Shown one piece after another: positions 37,431-46,070 of a DNA stretch of 64,000 nt. Position 1 is the stretch's first letter. Each line of letters starts with the position of its first letter. This DNA comes from Rahnella ecdela (lineage in GTDB: Bacteria; Pseudomonadota; Gammaproteobacteria; Enterobacterales; Enterobacteriaceae), in assembly GCF_019049625.1 (NCBI RefSeq), contig NZ_JAFMOY010000120.1, forward strand, positions 57,681 to 121,680, written 5' to 3'. The notes beneath the pieces are model-generated. The model made no database searches, was not told where the DNA came from, and was given only the letters and a program-made list of their open reading frames with translations. The position numbers were made by a program, and so were the translations under genes.

Positions 37431-38681
37431 TTAACGTAAACGGTCAGCGGCGGTAGTTGCGGCTTCCATACCGTCTTTTGCCGGGGTTTTACCCTGCAAT
37501 ACCGCCTGAATGTTTTGCTGCAAAATGTTGGACAGACGCGAGTAGTCCGCCGTGACCGGGCGCGACAACATCACGTTCAGCGAAGTTTTCGCCGCTGCGA
37601 TCAGCTGCTCCTGATCTTTCTGTACCGCCGGATCTTCATAAGAAGATTTCCAGATTGGCAGACTCAGTTTGGCGTATTTGTTCTGAACCGGTTGCGAGGT
37701 CATATAGCTGATGTACTCCCAGGCCTGATCCGGATGCGCGCTGGCTTTGGCAATGCCCAGACCCATCGAACCGTTGACGCCGGAAGCACCGCCTGCGGTT
37801 TCAGCCGGCGCCGGAATAACGCCGACGTCACCCGCGACTTTGCTCTGCTTCGGATCGTTGGCCATGTTGTACATGTAGGTCCAGTTCAGTGCGAAAGCGG
37901 CGTCGCCGTTGGAGAATGACTTACGTACGTCTTCTTCCAGATATTCGCGGGAGTTCGGGTTAGTCAGCCCTTTATCCAGTGTTTCTTTCATGTAGTTGAT
38001 GGCTTTCATCGCGCCGGAATTGGTGAAGTTCAGCTTGCCGTCTTTGTAGAAATCGCCTTTAAACGCGGAAACCAGCGTGGTGTAGTCGCACAGCAACGCT
38101 TCGGACTGTGACCAGCTCCAGACCAGCGGGTATTTCACGATGCCTTTTGCTTTGAGGATCTCAGATTGCTTCTCAACATCAGCCCAGGTGGCAGGCGGGG
38201 TGGTGATCCCGGCTTTAGCCAGCATGGCTTTGTTGTAATACAGATATTTGGTGTCGAGGATCCACGGCATCCCCCAGCGTTTGTCTTTGTAGGTCACGGT
38301 AGAAATCGCGCCGTCAAAAATCTTGCTGCTTTCGTCGGCCGGAATACGGGCCGTCACGTCCTGCAACAGGCCGTATTTGTTGAATTCAGCAGGCCAGATG
38401 GCATCGAACAACACCACGTCGTAACCTTTGTCACCGGCACCGCGCGCGGCAACAATTTTGTCGTGCAGCGCTTCGTAAGGCACGAACTCCAGATTCACTT
38501 TGATATCCGGATGTTGCTTTGTGAAGTCTGCGGTCATGGCGCGGATATCCGCTTCGCTGTACGCCGCCTGGGTCATAAACAGGGCGCTGAGCGTAGTTTC
38601 CGCCAGTGCATTCACGGAATATCCCAGGGTGAGAGCAGAGAGGGCGCACAGGGTGGCCGCAGGGGTAAGTCGTAGGCTCAT
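37431..38681 (-). CDS. Sugar ABC transporter substrate-binding protein
   Basis: 416 residues from the ATG at 38681, which has GGAG seven bases upstream; an ATG two codons earlier is also possible. The signal peptide is about 1-27 (ends NALA). It belongs to the family 1 extracellular solute-binding proteins (MalE/UgpB-like). Typical stretches are YDVVLFDAIWPAEFNKYGLLQD and GSMGLGIAKASAHPDQAWEYISYM. It captures the sugar in the periplasm. It is the first gene of the operon and is divergent from the ROK repressor, with an operator copy close to its promoter. Confidence 0.9.
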   Translation of the reverse strand: MSLRLTPAATLCALSALTLGYSVNALAETTLSALFMTQAAYSEADIRAMTADFTKQHPDIKVNLEFVPYEALHDKIVAARGAGDKGYDVVLFDAIWPAEFNKYGLLQDVTARIPADESSKIFDGAISTVTYKDKRWGMPWILDTKYLYYNKAMLAKAGITTPPATWADVEKQSEILKAKGIVKYPLVWSWSQSEALLCDYTTLVSAFKGDFYKDGKLNFTNSGAMKAINYMKETLDKGLTNPNSREYLEEDVRKSFSNGDAAFALNWTYMYNMANDPKQSKVAGDVGVIPAPAETAGGASGVNGSMGLGIAKASAHPDQAWEYISYMTSQPVQNKYAKLSLPIWKSSYEDPAVQKDQEQLIAAAKTSLNVMLSRPVTADYSRLSNILQQNIQAVLQGKTPAKDGMEAATTAADRLR

Positions 38682-38712
38682 CGTCATTCTCCGAAACAGG
38701 GTTAAGTTTATT

Positions 38713-38729
38713 AAATCAATTTGATTGCT
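38713..38729. promoter_or_regulatory. Operator copy 1 (ROK repressor candidate site)
   Basis: AAATCAATTTGATTGCT contains the perfect palindrome AATCAA-T-TTGATT. It sits about 30 bases upstream of the binding-protein gene. The same 17 bases recur in the same orientation at 38919-38935. Confidence 0.7.
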
Positions 38730-38918
38730 TTAATCGGCTAAAAAAAATGGGAAGGCATATTTCTGCCAGTCCCTGCGTCCCTGCCGGATTGTGCTACTGG
38801 GTCTGAAGGTGAATCTCAAAACAACTGAAAAGCGAATAGTGACTGACGATTATTATTAACATACCAATAACATTGAAAGCTGTGATGCGACCGTCATATT
38901 CATATTCTGTTAATTATA

Positions 38919-38935
38919 AAATCAATTTGATTGCT
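38919..38935. promoter_or_regulatory. Operator copy 2 (ROK repressor candidate site)
   Basis: An exact second copy of AAATCAATTTGATTGCT, about 50 bases upstream of the ROK gene. The two copies are 206 bases apart. One site at each divergent promoter fits autoregulation plus control of the transporter operon, possibly with DNA looping. Confidence 0.7.
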
Positions 38936-38984
38936 GTATTCAGTGCCAGCATACTGCCAGCAGGTTTCCCGTGGGGTATAAGCC

Positions 38985-40160
38985 GTGATAACAACTTCTG
39001 GCACTAATCTTGAGCACGCCCGTGCTCACAATCGTCGGGTGGTGATCGAAGCCATTCGCCTCAATGGTGAACTCACCCGCGCCGAAATCGCCCGGCTGAC
39101 TTCACTGACGCCGCAAACCGTTTCAAACATTGCCACCGAACTCGAGCAGGCGGGAATTTTGTCTTCCCACCTGCCGCGTCGTGCGGGAGGGCGTGGTCAA
39201 CCAGCAACGCCACTGACACTCAATCCTGACAGCGCCTATTCCATCGGCATCCATCTTGATCATCAGTCGCTGCTGATTGTGCTGGTGGATCTCACAGGAA
39301 CCGTCCGCTTTCGCAAACTGATCCATGTGCAGAAACCTCAGCCAGAGCCCACACTGGCCCTTATCAATCAGGTTCTGCAAGAAATGCGCCAACAGGTGAA
39401 AATTGACTGGCGAAAAATTCTGGGCGTCGGCGTGGTGATGCCGGGACCGTTTGGCGTGGAAGGAATTTCGTCACAGGGGCCGACCACGCTTCACGGCTGG
39501 GATAACGTTGATATTGAAGCCCGTTTGAGCGCCGCGACCGGCTGGCCGGTGGCGCTGGAAAACGATGCGACCGTCGCTGCAATCGGTGAACGTTTTCACG
39601 GTGTGGCCAAGCAATTATCATCATTTGTGTATCTGTATATCGGCACCGGACTGGGTGCAGGCATCTTCACTGACGGGCGGATTTACACCGGTCATGCACA
39701 CAATGCGGGCGAAGTCGGCCACATTGTGGTGCAACCGGGCGGGCGCGAATGCTACTGCGGGAACAAAGGTTGTCTGGAACGTTATGTTTCTTTGCAGGCG
39801 GCGTATGAAGCCTGCGGGTTGGATCCGATGTCAGCGATGCCAGAAGATCTGCTGAATGTCGATGAGAAGTTGTTTGATAAATGGCTGGATACCGCCGTTG
39901 AACCGGCGTTGCAGGCCATCAATATTATGGAATGTGTGTTCGATGCGCAGAGCGTGGTCATTGGCGGGACGATGCCTAAGCTATTGGTTGAAAAGCTGAT
40001 TCAGCGCCTGACGCCGCTCTATAATTCGGTGCGCAGCCGTTACGCACAGAGTGCCCGGATCCGTCTCGGTATGTCCGGCAGTGACACCGCGGCGCTCGGT
40101 GCGGCGGCGTTGCCTATCTTCGACGAATTTAACCCGCAGTATGAGGTGTTACTGAAGTAA
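38985..40160 (+). CDS. ROK-family transcriptional repressor
   Basis: 391 residues from a GTG. An N-terminal winged HTH (GELTRAEIARLTSLTPQTVSNIATELEQAGIL, about 28-59) is joined to a ROK sugar-kinase-like domain. The zinc-binding motif GRECYCGNKGCLE lies near 252-264. In NagC, Mlc and XylR-type ROK repressors the sugar or sugar phosphate releases DNA. It most likely represses the divergent sugar ABC-kinase operon and itself, through the twin 17-bp sites. The inducer is unknown. Confidence 0.88.
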   Translation: MITTSGTNLEHARAHNRRVVIEAIRLNGELTRAEIARLTSLTPQTVSNIATELEQAGILSSHLPRRAGGRGQPATPLTLNPDSAYSIGIHLDHQSLLIVLVDLTGTVRFRKLIHVQKPQPEPTLALINQVLQEMRQQVKIDWRKILGVGVVMPGPFGVEGISSQGPTTLHGWDNVDIEARLSAATGWPVALENDATVAAIGERFHGVAKQLSSFVYLYIGTGLGAGIFTDGRIYTGHAHNAGEVGHIVVQPGGRECYCGNKGCLERYVSLQAAYEACGLDPMSAMPEDLLNVDEKLFDKWLDTAVEPALQAINIMECVFDAQSVVIGGTMPKLLVEKLIQRLTPLYNSVRSRYAQSARIRLGMSGSDTAALGAAALPIFDEFNPQYEVLLK

Positions 40161-40193
40161 TGTTCAGGCCGTCATAAAAAACATCCAGACGGT

Positions 40194-40209
40194 CTGACCG
40201 GTTGGTCAG
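40194..40209. promoter_or_regulatory. RutR-like operator before guaD
   Basis: CTGACC-GG-TTGGTCAG is a palindrome that closely fits the E. coli RutR consensus TTGACCA-NN-TGGTCAA. It lies four bases upstream of the sigma54-type promoter. The second gene of the operon encodes a RutR-like TetR protein, the obvious candidate to bind it. Confidence 0.65.
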
Positions 40210-40212
40210 ATT

Positions 40213-40228
40213 TGGCATAAGCTTTGCA
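40213..40228 (+). promoter_or_regulatory. Sigma54-type promoter of the guaD operon
   Basis: TGGCAT-AAGCT-TTGCA matches the -24/-12 consensus TGGCAC-N5-TTGCA at every position but one. The invariant GG and GC are correctly spaced. The predicted start is about base 40239, some 40 bases before guaD. Sigma54 promoters commonly serve nitrogen-scavenging genes, which fits purine catabolism. Confidence 0.6.
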
Positions 40229-40279
40229 AATGTTCTGTTATCAATCTTGAACGTGAATGTTGCAGAGAAGGACAATGCC

Positions 40280-41632
40280 ATGAGTCAGATCATCACCCGC
40301 GCCGTACGCGGCAATTTCTTCGATATCCGTGAGCTGGTTTTGCAGCCGGAAGATTTTGAAGCACAGGTGCGTTATATCGAAGATGGCCTGATGTTGCTCA
40401 GCGGCGGGCTTATCGCCTGGCTGGGAAGCTGGCAGGAAGGCGAGGGAAAGCTGGCGCTGGCACAAAAAACCGCCGGTCTGGAAATCGATGATTACCGCGA
40501 CAAACTGATTGTGCCCGGTTTTGTCGATACGCATATCCACTATCCGCAAACTGAAATGATCGGCGCTTACGGCGAGCAACTGCTCGAGTGGCTGACCCGT
40601 TATACTTTCCCGACTGAACAGCAATATCACTGCGCTGAATACTCAAAGCGCATGTCTAAATTCTTCCTCGATCAGCTGTTACTCAACGGCACCACGACCG
40701 CGCTGGTGTTTGGCACCGTGCATCCCGAATCCGTCGATGCGTTATTTAAAGAGGCTGCCGATATCAATATGCGGCTGGTGGCGGGCAAAGTGATGATGGA
40801 CAAAAATGCCCCCGACGCCTTGCTGGAAACCCCTGAAGAAAGCGAACGTGACACGCGGGCGCTGATTGCTCGCTGGCATAACCGTCAACGTCTGAGCTAC
40901 GCGCTGACGCCGCGTTTTGCGCCAACATCTTCGCCGGAACTGCTGCAAAAAGTGCGGCTGCTGAAGCAGGAATTCCCCGATGTGTACATGCATACCCATC
41001 TGAGCGAAAACGTTGCCGAGTTGTCATGGGTGAAAGAGATGCACCCCGAACATCAGCATTATCTCGACGTTTATCATCAGTACGGCCTGACCGGTGAGCG
41101 CTGTGTGTTTGCGCACTGCCTGCATCTGGATGACAGCGAATGGGATTGCCTGCATGACACCGATTCAACCATCGCGTTTTGTCCGACGTCCAACCTGTTT
41201 CTCGGCAGCGGTCTGTTCAATTTGCAAAAATCCTGGCAAAAGCAGGTCCGCGTCGGGATGGGCACCGATGTCGGTGCCGGCACCACGTTCAACATGCTGG
41301 AAACGCTCTCCGAAGCTTACAAAGTCGGTCAGCTGCAGCGCTATCGCTTATCCGCATTCGAAGCCTTCTATCACGCCACTTTGGGCGGCGCACGGGCGCT
41401 GCATCTTGATGACAAGATTGGCAATTTCAACGCCGGTAAAGAGGCTGACTTTGTGGTGCTCGAACCCGGCGTCAGTGCGCTGCAAAAGTTGCGTGCTGCC
41501 AACAGCAAAACGCTGGCAGAGAAACTCTTTGTACTGATGACGTTGGGCGACGATCGCAACGTTTACAGCACGTATGTGGATGGCGAACAGGTCTATTCAC
41601 GCGATGCTCAGCAGGGGGAACGCTGCGCATGA
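40280..41632 (+). CDS. guaD: Guanine deaminase
   Basis: 450 residues (E. coli GuaD 439). The start is the ATG preceded by GAGAAGGA; an upstream in-frame extension is rejected. It is an amidohydrolase-fold zinc enzyme. The metal motif is His85-x-His87 (FVDTHIHYPQTEM), followed by TPRFAPTSS, MHTHLSE and the metal Asp in GMGTDVGAGT. It converts guanine to xanthine and ammonia in the cytoplasm. First gene of the operon, feeding xanthine to the XdhABC enzyme encoded downstream. The last bases overlap the tetR start (ATGA). Confidence 0.95.
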   Translation: MSQIITRAVRGNFFDIRELVLQPEDFEAQVRYIEDGLMLLSGGLIAWLGSWQEGEGKLALAQKTAGLEIDDYRDKLIVPGFVDTHIHYPQTEMIGAYGEQLLEWLTRYTFPTEQQYHCAEYSKRMSKFFLDQLLLNGTTTALVFGTVHPESVDALFKEAADINMRLVAGKVMMDKNAPDALLETPEESERDTRALIARWHNRQRLSYALTPRFAPTSSPELLQKVRLLKQEFPDVYMHTHLSENVAELSWVKEMHPEHQHYLDVYHQYGLTGERCVFAHCLHLDDSEWDCLHDTDSTIAFCPTSNLFLGSGLFNLQKSWQKQVRVGMGTDVGAGTTFNMLETLSEAYKVGQLQRYRLSAFEAFYHATLGGARALHLDDKIGNFNAGKEADFVVLEPGVSALQKLRAANSKTLAEKLFVLMTLGDDRNVYSTYVDGEQVYSRDAQQGERCA

Positions 41633-42267
41633 TGAACAATGAAACGGGCGGTAAAGTCCGCGTGGCACGCGAGCGAACACTGGAAAACATCCACGCCGCT
41701 GCGATTGCAGAATTCAGTGAAAAGGGCTTCCAGGGCGCGACGACCCAGGCGATTGCTCAGCGCGCGGGGATCAAAAAAGCCCAGCTGCATTATTACATCG
41801 CCGGGAAAGAGGAACTTTACGAAGAGCTCCTACAGAAAGTGCTGAAAGTCTGGGGCGACATCATTCAGTTTGACCCGTCGCTCAGCGAGCCGGAAGCGGT
41901 GCTCAGCAGATACATCCGTAACAAACTCAACTTCAGTTTTGACCAGCCGGAACTGTCGCGCATTTTCACCAGCGAAGTCCTCGGAGGTGGTCATTATCTT
42001 CATAAATACTGGCCGCAGGCTTCGCAGAACATTATTGGCAAAGAAAACCTCATCCATCAGTGGATTGTGCAGGGCAAAATCCGCGCGCTGGATGCCCGTC
42101 TGTTCATCATGCATATCTGGGCCGTGACGCAGTATTACGCCGATTTCGCGGTGCAGGTGAAACATATGTACGGCAATTTCGAAGGCGATGAGCAGGCGCG
42201 TGAACACATCATTGATGAAGTCACCACGCTGATCCTCAACGGCTGTAAGAAAGGAGAGTGCGAATGA
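41629..42267 (+). CDS. RutR-like TetR-family regulator
   Basis: 212 residues, the same length as E. coli RutR. The HTH spans about residues 35-56 (ATTQAIAQRAGIKKAQLHYYIAGKE). The C-terminal part has RutR-like stretches such as IFTSEVLGGGHYLHKYW and MHIWAVTQYYADFAVQV. RutR binds uracil or thymine and controls pyrimidine and purine use. This copy lies inside the guaD-xdh operon, so it is probably the local regulator responding to a purine. Overlapping start and stop codons on both sides (ATGA) indicate translational coupling. A RutR-like box lies at the operon promoter. Confidence 0.85.
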   Translation: MMNNETGGKVRVARERTLENIHAAAIAEFSEKGFQGATTQAIAQRAGIKKAQLHYYIAGKEELYEELLQKVLKVWGDIIQFDPSLSEPEAVLSRYIRNKLNFSFDQPELSRIFTSEVLGGGHYLHKYWPQASQNIIGKENLIHQWIVQGKIRALDARLFIMHIWAVTQYYADFAVQVKHMYGNFEGDEQAREHIIDEVTTLILNGCKKGECE

Positions 42268-43667
42268 TCCAATTTCTGATGAACGGCAGGATCCAGACGG
42301 TAAATCTGCCAGCCGATACTACTATTTTACAATATCTGCGCCGGGATGCCGGGCGTTGCGGCACTAAAGAAGGTTGCGCCTCCGGTGACTGCGGAGCCTG
42401 CACGGTGGTGCTGGCGGAACCGGAAGGTGATGCGCTGACTTACCGCACGGTCAATGCCTGTCTGACCTTTCTGCCCGCCGTACAGGGTAAACAGCTGATC
42501 ACCGTTGAAGATCTCAGACATCGCGGCGAATTGCATCACGTGCAGCAGGCGATGGTGGATAACCACGCTTCACAATGCGGGTTCTGCACGCCGGGATTTG
42601 TGATGTCACTGTTCGCCCTGGAAAAACAGCAGCAGGCTTTCAGCGTGGCTCACACTCAGCACGCGCTTTCCGGCAATCTTTGCCGCTGTACCGGTTACCG
42701 TCCGATCATGGATGCGGCGAGAGCCATTTGTGATGCACCGCAGCCGGATCAGTTTGATACTGACGCACGGCAAACGCTGACAAAACTTGCCGCAATTCCC
42801 GCAACCCAACAGCCGCTTACGATTGATGCACTGGCCGAACGCTATCTCGCGCAACCTGATTCCCGTCTGGTGGCGGGCGGCACCGATCTGGCGCTGGAAG
42901 TCACGCAGCGGTATCAGCCGATCCCAAAACTCATTTCTCTGAGCCATATTCCCGAGCTCAAAACCATTACGCTGACCGGTCAGGCTATTCATATCGGCGC
43001 GGCGGCGTCTCTGAGCGACTGTATGCCGGTTTTACATGATGAATTCCCCGAGTTCGGCGAGCTGCTGGAGCGTTTTGCTTCCCAACAAATACGTAATCAG
43101 GGCACCTTTGGCGGCAACATAGCTAACGCTTCTCCCATCGGTGACGGTGGCCCTGTCTTGCTGGCGCTGGGGGCTTCGTTGTTACTACGGCGTGGCGCTG
43201 AACAGCGCGAATTACCGCTCGATCAGTTCTTCCTGGGCTACCGTAAAACTGCGTTGCAGCCGGGCGAATTTATCGAACAAATCCGCATCCCGCGTAATAC
43301 CCCGGAGGCGCGCCAGTTACGAATCTACAAAGTGTCGAAACGGCTTGAGGATGACATTTCCGCCGTCTGTGCAGCTTTTCATATCGAAGTGCAAAATGGC
43401 GTCGTGGTTCATGCCCGTGTGGCGTTTGGCGGCATGGCAGAAGTAGCGAAAAGGGCCAGCGGCTGCGAGGCACAGTTACTCGGACAGCCGTGGCAGACGG
43501 CGACGGTCGAGCGCGCCTGTCTGGCGCTGGAGCTGGATTTCACGCCGATCAGCGATTTCCGTGCCAGCCGCGAATACCGCATGCAGGTGGCGAAAAATCT
43601 GCTGCGTCGCTGTCATATCGAAATGACTTCTCCTGAAACACTGATGCGGGTAACTCACTATGTCTGA
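42264..43667 (+). CDS. xdhA: Xanthine dehydrogenase small subunit (2Fe-2S and FAD)
   Basis: 467 residues from ATG 42264 with GGAGAG upstream. The N-terminal plant-type 2Fe-2S site is in KEGCASGDCGACTV (Cys38, Cys43, Cys46). The second all-helical 2Fe-2S domain has CGFCTPGF and CRCTGYRP. The FAD domain follows from about 190 (RLVAGGTDLALEV, NQGTFGGNIANASPIGDGGP). It passes electrons from the molybdenum subunit to NAD+. It is translationally coupled to tetR upstream and overlaps xdhB by 8 bases. Confidence 0.95.
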   Translation: MIQFLMNGRIQTVNLPADTTILQYLRRDAGRCGTKEGCASGDCGACTVVLAEPEGDALTYRTVNACLTFLPAVQGKQLITVEDLRHRGELHHVQQAMVDNHASQCGFCTPGFVMSLFALEKQQQAFSVAHTQHALSGNLCRCTGYRPIMDAARAICDAPQPDQFDTDARQTLTKLAAIPATQQPLTIDALAERYLAQPDSRLVAGGTDLALEVTQRYQPIPKLISLSHIPELKTITLTGQAIHIGAAASLSDCMPVLHDEFPEFGELLERFASQQIRNQGTFGGNIANASPIGDGGPVLLALGASLLLRRGAEQRELPLDQFFLGYRKTALQPGEFIEQIRIPRNTPEARQLRIYKVSKRLEDDISAVCAAFHIEVQNGVVVHARVAFGGMAEVAKRASGCEAQLLGQPWQTATVERACLALELDFTPISDFRASREYRMQVAKNLLRRCHIEMTSPETLMRVTHYV

Positions 43668-46059
43668 ATCCAAACCGGCAATTTCTCAGCATGAGATGGA
43701 AACCCTTTTCCGGGCGGGACTGCAAAGCGGCGTCGGTAAAAGTCAGAAGCATGAGAGCGCTGATAAACACGTCAGTGGCGAAGCGATATATATCGATGAT
43801 CGCCTGGAATTCCCCAATCAGCTGCATCTGGTGCCGCTGCTCAGCCCTCACGCGCATGCCGACATTTTGCATATCGATACCGAGCCTTGTTATACCGTGC
43901 CGGGCGTGGTGCGGGTGATGACTGCTGAAGATGTGCCGGGCAATTTGGACATTGCGCCGCTGACTTACGGCGATCCGCTGATGGCGCAGGGCACTGTGCA
44001 ATATGTCGGTCAGATTGTGCTGGTGGTCGCGGCAACATCAATGGAAGCCGCCCGTGCCGCCGTGGCGCTGGCGAAAGTAAAGTATCAGCCGCGTGATGCC
44101 GTGCTGACCGTGAAACAGGCGCTGGCGCTGGAACATTACGTGGAAGAGCCGCATCAGCACAAACGCGGCGACGCTGAAATGGCGCTGGCCTGTGCCCCGC
44201 ACCGTTTACAGGGGGAGCTGGAAATCGGCGGGCAGGAGCATTTTTATCTTGAGACGCAGATTGCCTCGGTGATGCCTGGCGAAGACGGCGCGATGCTGGT
44301 GTACAGCTCAACGCAACATCCGACCGAAGTGCAAAAATTGGTGGCGTCGGTGCTGGATTTACCGATGCACAAAGTGGTGGTCGATATGCGCCGCATGGGG
44401 GGCGGTTTTGGCGGCAAAGAAACGCAGGCGGCGGGCACGGCATGTCTGGCCGCGCTCGCCGCGCATCTGACCGGCCGCCCGGCGAAAATGCGTCTGGCAC
44501 GCCAGGATGACATGCTCATCACCGGTAAACGTCATCCGTTCCATGTCAGTTATGACGTAGGGTTTACTGATGACGGTGTCATTCACGGCATCGACATCAA
44601 ACTGGCCGCTAACTGCGGTTATTCGCTGGATCTCTCGGGTTCTATTGTCGACCGTGCCATGTTCCATTCCGACAACGCCTATTATCTGGGGGATGCGCTG
44701 ATCACCGGTTATCGCTGCAAAACCAATATGGCGTCGAATACCGCTTACCGCGGATTTGGCGGCCCGCAGGGGATTGTGGCGATAGAACATATCGTCGATC
44801 ACATCGCCCGCGAACGGGGGATGGATCCCCTGACCGTGCGCAAAAACAATTATTACGGTCAGGAAACCCGCAACGTCACCCATTACCATCAGCCGGTCGG
44901 GCAGAATCTGTTGCAGGAAATGACGCAACAGCTGGAAGACAGCGCTCAATACACGGCAAGACGTGACGCTGTCACACAATTCAACCGCAACAATCCTTTT
45001 CTGAAAAGGGGGCTGGCGCTGACGCCGGTAAAATTCGGTATTTCCTTCACCGCCAGTTTTCTTAATCAGGCGGGCGCGCTGGTGCTGGTGTATACCGACG
45101 GCAGTATTCAGCTCAACCACGGCGGCACTGAAATGGGACAGGGGCTGAACACCAAAGTGGCGCAGGTGGTGGCACAAGTTTTTCAGGTGGATATCAGCCG
45201 CATACAGATAACCGCGACGGATACCGGCAAAGTGCCGAATACCTCGCCGACTGCCGCCTCCAGCGGAGCGGATCTCAACGGAAAAGCCGCGCAAAATGCC
45301 GCTGAAATCATCAAAAGTCGCATGGTTGAATTGCTGATGCGCGTTCATGATGCTCAGGAGACGGATATCACCTTCAGCAACGGTCAGGTGCGTGTCAAAA
45401 ATCAGTATTTCAGTTTTGAGCAAGTGGCCACGCAGTGCTGGCTGAATCAGGTGCCGCTCTCCAGCACCGGTTACTACAAAACGCCGAAGATCTTCTACGA
45501 CCGCAGCAAAGCGGCCGGTCATCCTTTCTATTACTTCTCCTACGGCATGGCCTGTGCGGAAGTGCTGGTGGATACGCTGACCGGTGAATACAAACTGCTG
45601 CGGGCGGATATCCTGCATGATGTGGGGGATTCCCTGAATCCGGCGATTGATATCGGGCAGGTTGAAGGTGGGTTTGTACAGGGCATGGGCTGGCTGACCA
45701 CTGAAGAACTGGTGTGGAACGACAAGGGGCGGCTAATGACCAGTGGCCCGGCGGCCTACAAAATACCGGCGATTGGCGATGTCCCTCAGGATTTACGCGT
45801 GAAACTGGTCGAGAACCGCAAGAATCCGGAAGATACCGTTTTCCATTCCAAAGCCGTCGGTGAGCCGCCTTTTATGCTCGGGATTTCTGTCTGGTGTGCG
45901 ATTAAAGACGCCGTTGCCAGTCTGGCAGATTACCGCGTGCATCCGCATATTGATGCGCCCGCAACGCCGGAAAGAGTGCTTAACGGTGTGAATCAGTTGC
46001 ATTTTTCAGGTGACGTTGTCACTCATGCTTCTCCCGCTCACGTTAAAGTCACCGGCTAA
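43660..46059 (+). CDS. xdhB: Xanthine dehydrogenase molybdopterin-binding subunit
   Basis: 799 residues. The molybdenum-cofactor region begins with MGGGFGGKETQA (about 246-257). The substrate Arg/Phe region is in SNTAYRGFGGPQG. The catalytic glutamate lies in AVGEPPFMLG near the C-terminus. It hydroxylates hypoxanthine to xanthine and xanthine to urate. Together with XdhA it forms the two-subunit bacterial enzyme. It has no signal peptide. Confidence 0.95.
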   Translation: MSESKPAISQHEMETLFRAGLQSGVGKSQKHESADKHVSGEAIYIDDRLEFPNQLHLVPLLSPHAHADILHIDTEPCYTVPGVVRVMTAEDVPGNLDIAPLTYGDPLMAQGTVQYVGQIVLVVAATSMEAARAAVALAKVKYQPRDAVLTVKQALALEHYVEEPHQHKRGDAEMALACAPHRLQGELEIGGQEHFYLETQIASVMPGEDGAMLVYSSTQHPTEVQKLVASVLDLPMHKVVVDMRRMGGGFGGKETQAAGTACLAALAAHLTGRPAKMRLARQDDMLITGKRHPFHVSYDVGFTDDGVIHGIDIKLAANCGYSLDLSGSIVDRAMFHSDNAYYLGDALITGYRCKTNMASNTAYRGFGGPQGIVAIEHIVDHIARERGMDPLTVRKNNYYGQETRNVTHYHQPVGQNLLQEMTQQLEDSAQYTARRDAVTQFNRNNPFLKRGLALTPVKFGISFTASFLNQAGALVLVYTDGSIQLNHGGTEMGQGLNTKVAQVVAQVFQVDISRIQITATDTGKVPNTSPTAASSGADLNGKAAQNAAEIIKSRMVELLMRVHDAQETDITFSNGQVRVKNQYFSFEQVATQCWLNQVPLSSTGYYKTPKIFYDRSKAAGHPFYYFSYGMACAEVLVDTLTGEYKLLRADILHDVGDSLNPAIDIGQVEGGFVQGMGWLTTEELVWNDKGRLMTSGPAAYKIPAIGDVPQDLRVKLVENRKNPEDTVFHSKAVGEPPFMLGISVWCAIKDAVASLADYRVHPHIDAPATPERVLNGVNQLHFSGDVVTHASPAHVKVTG

Positions 46060-46070
46060 CGGAGGTTTAT

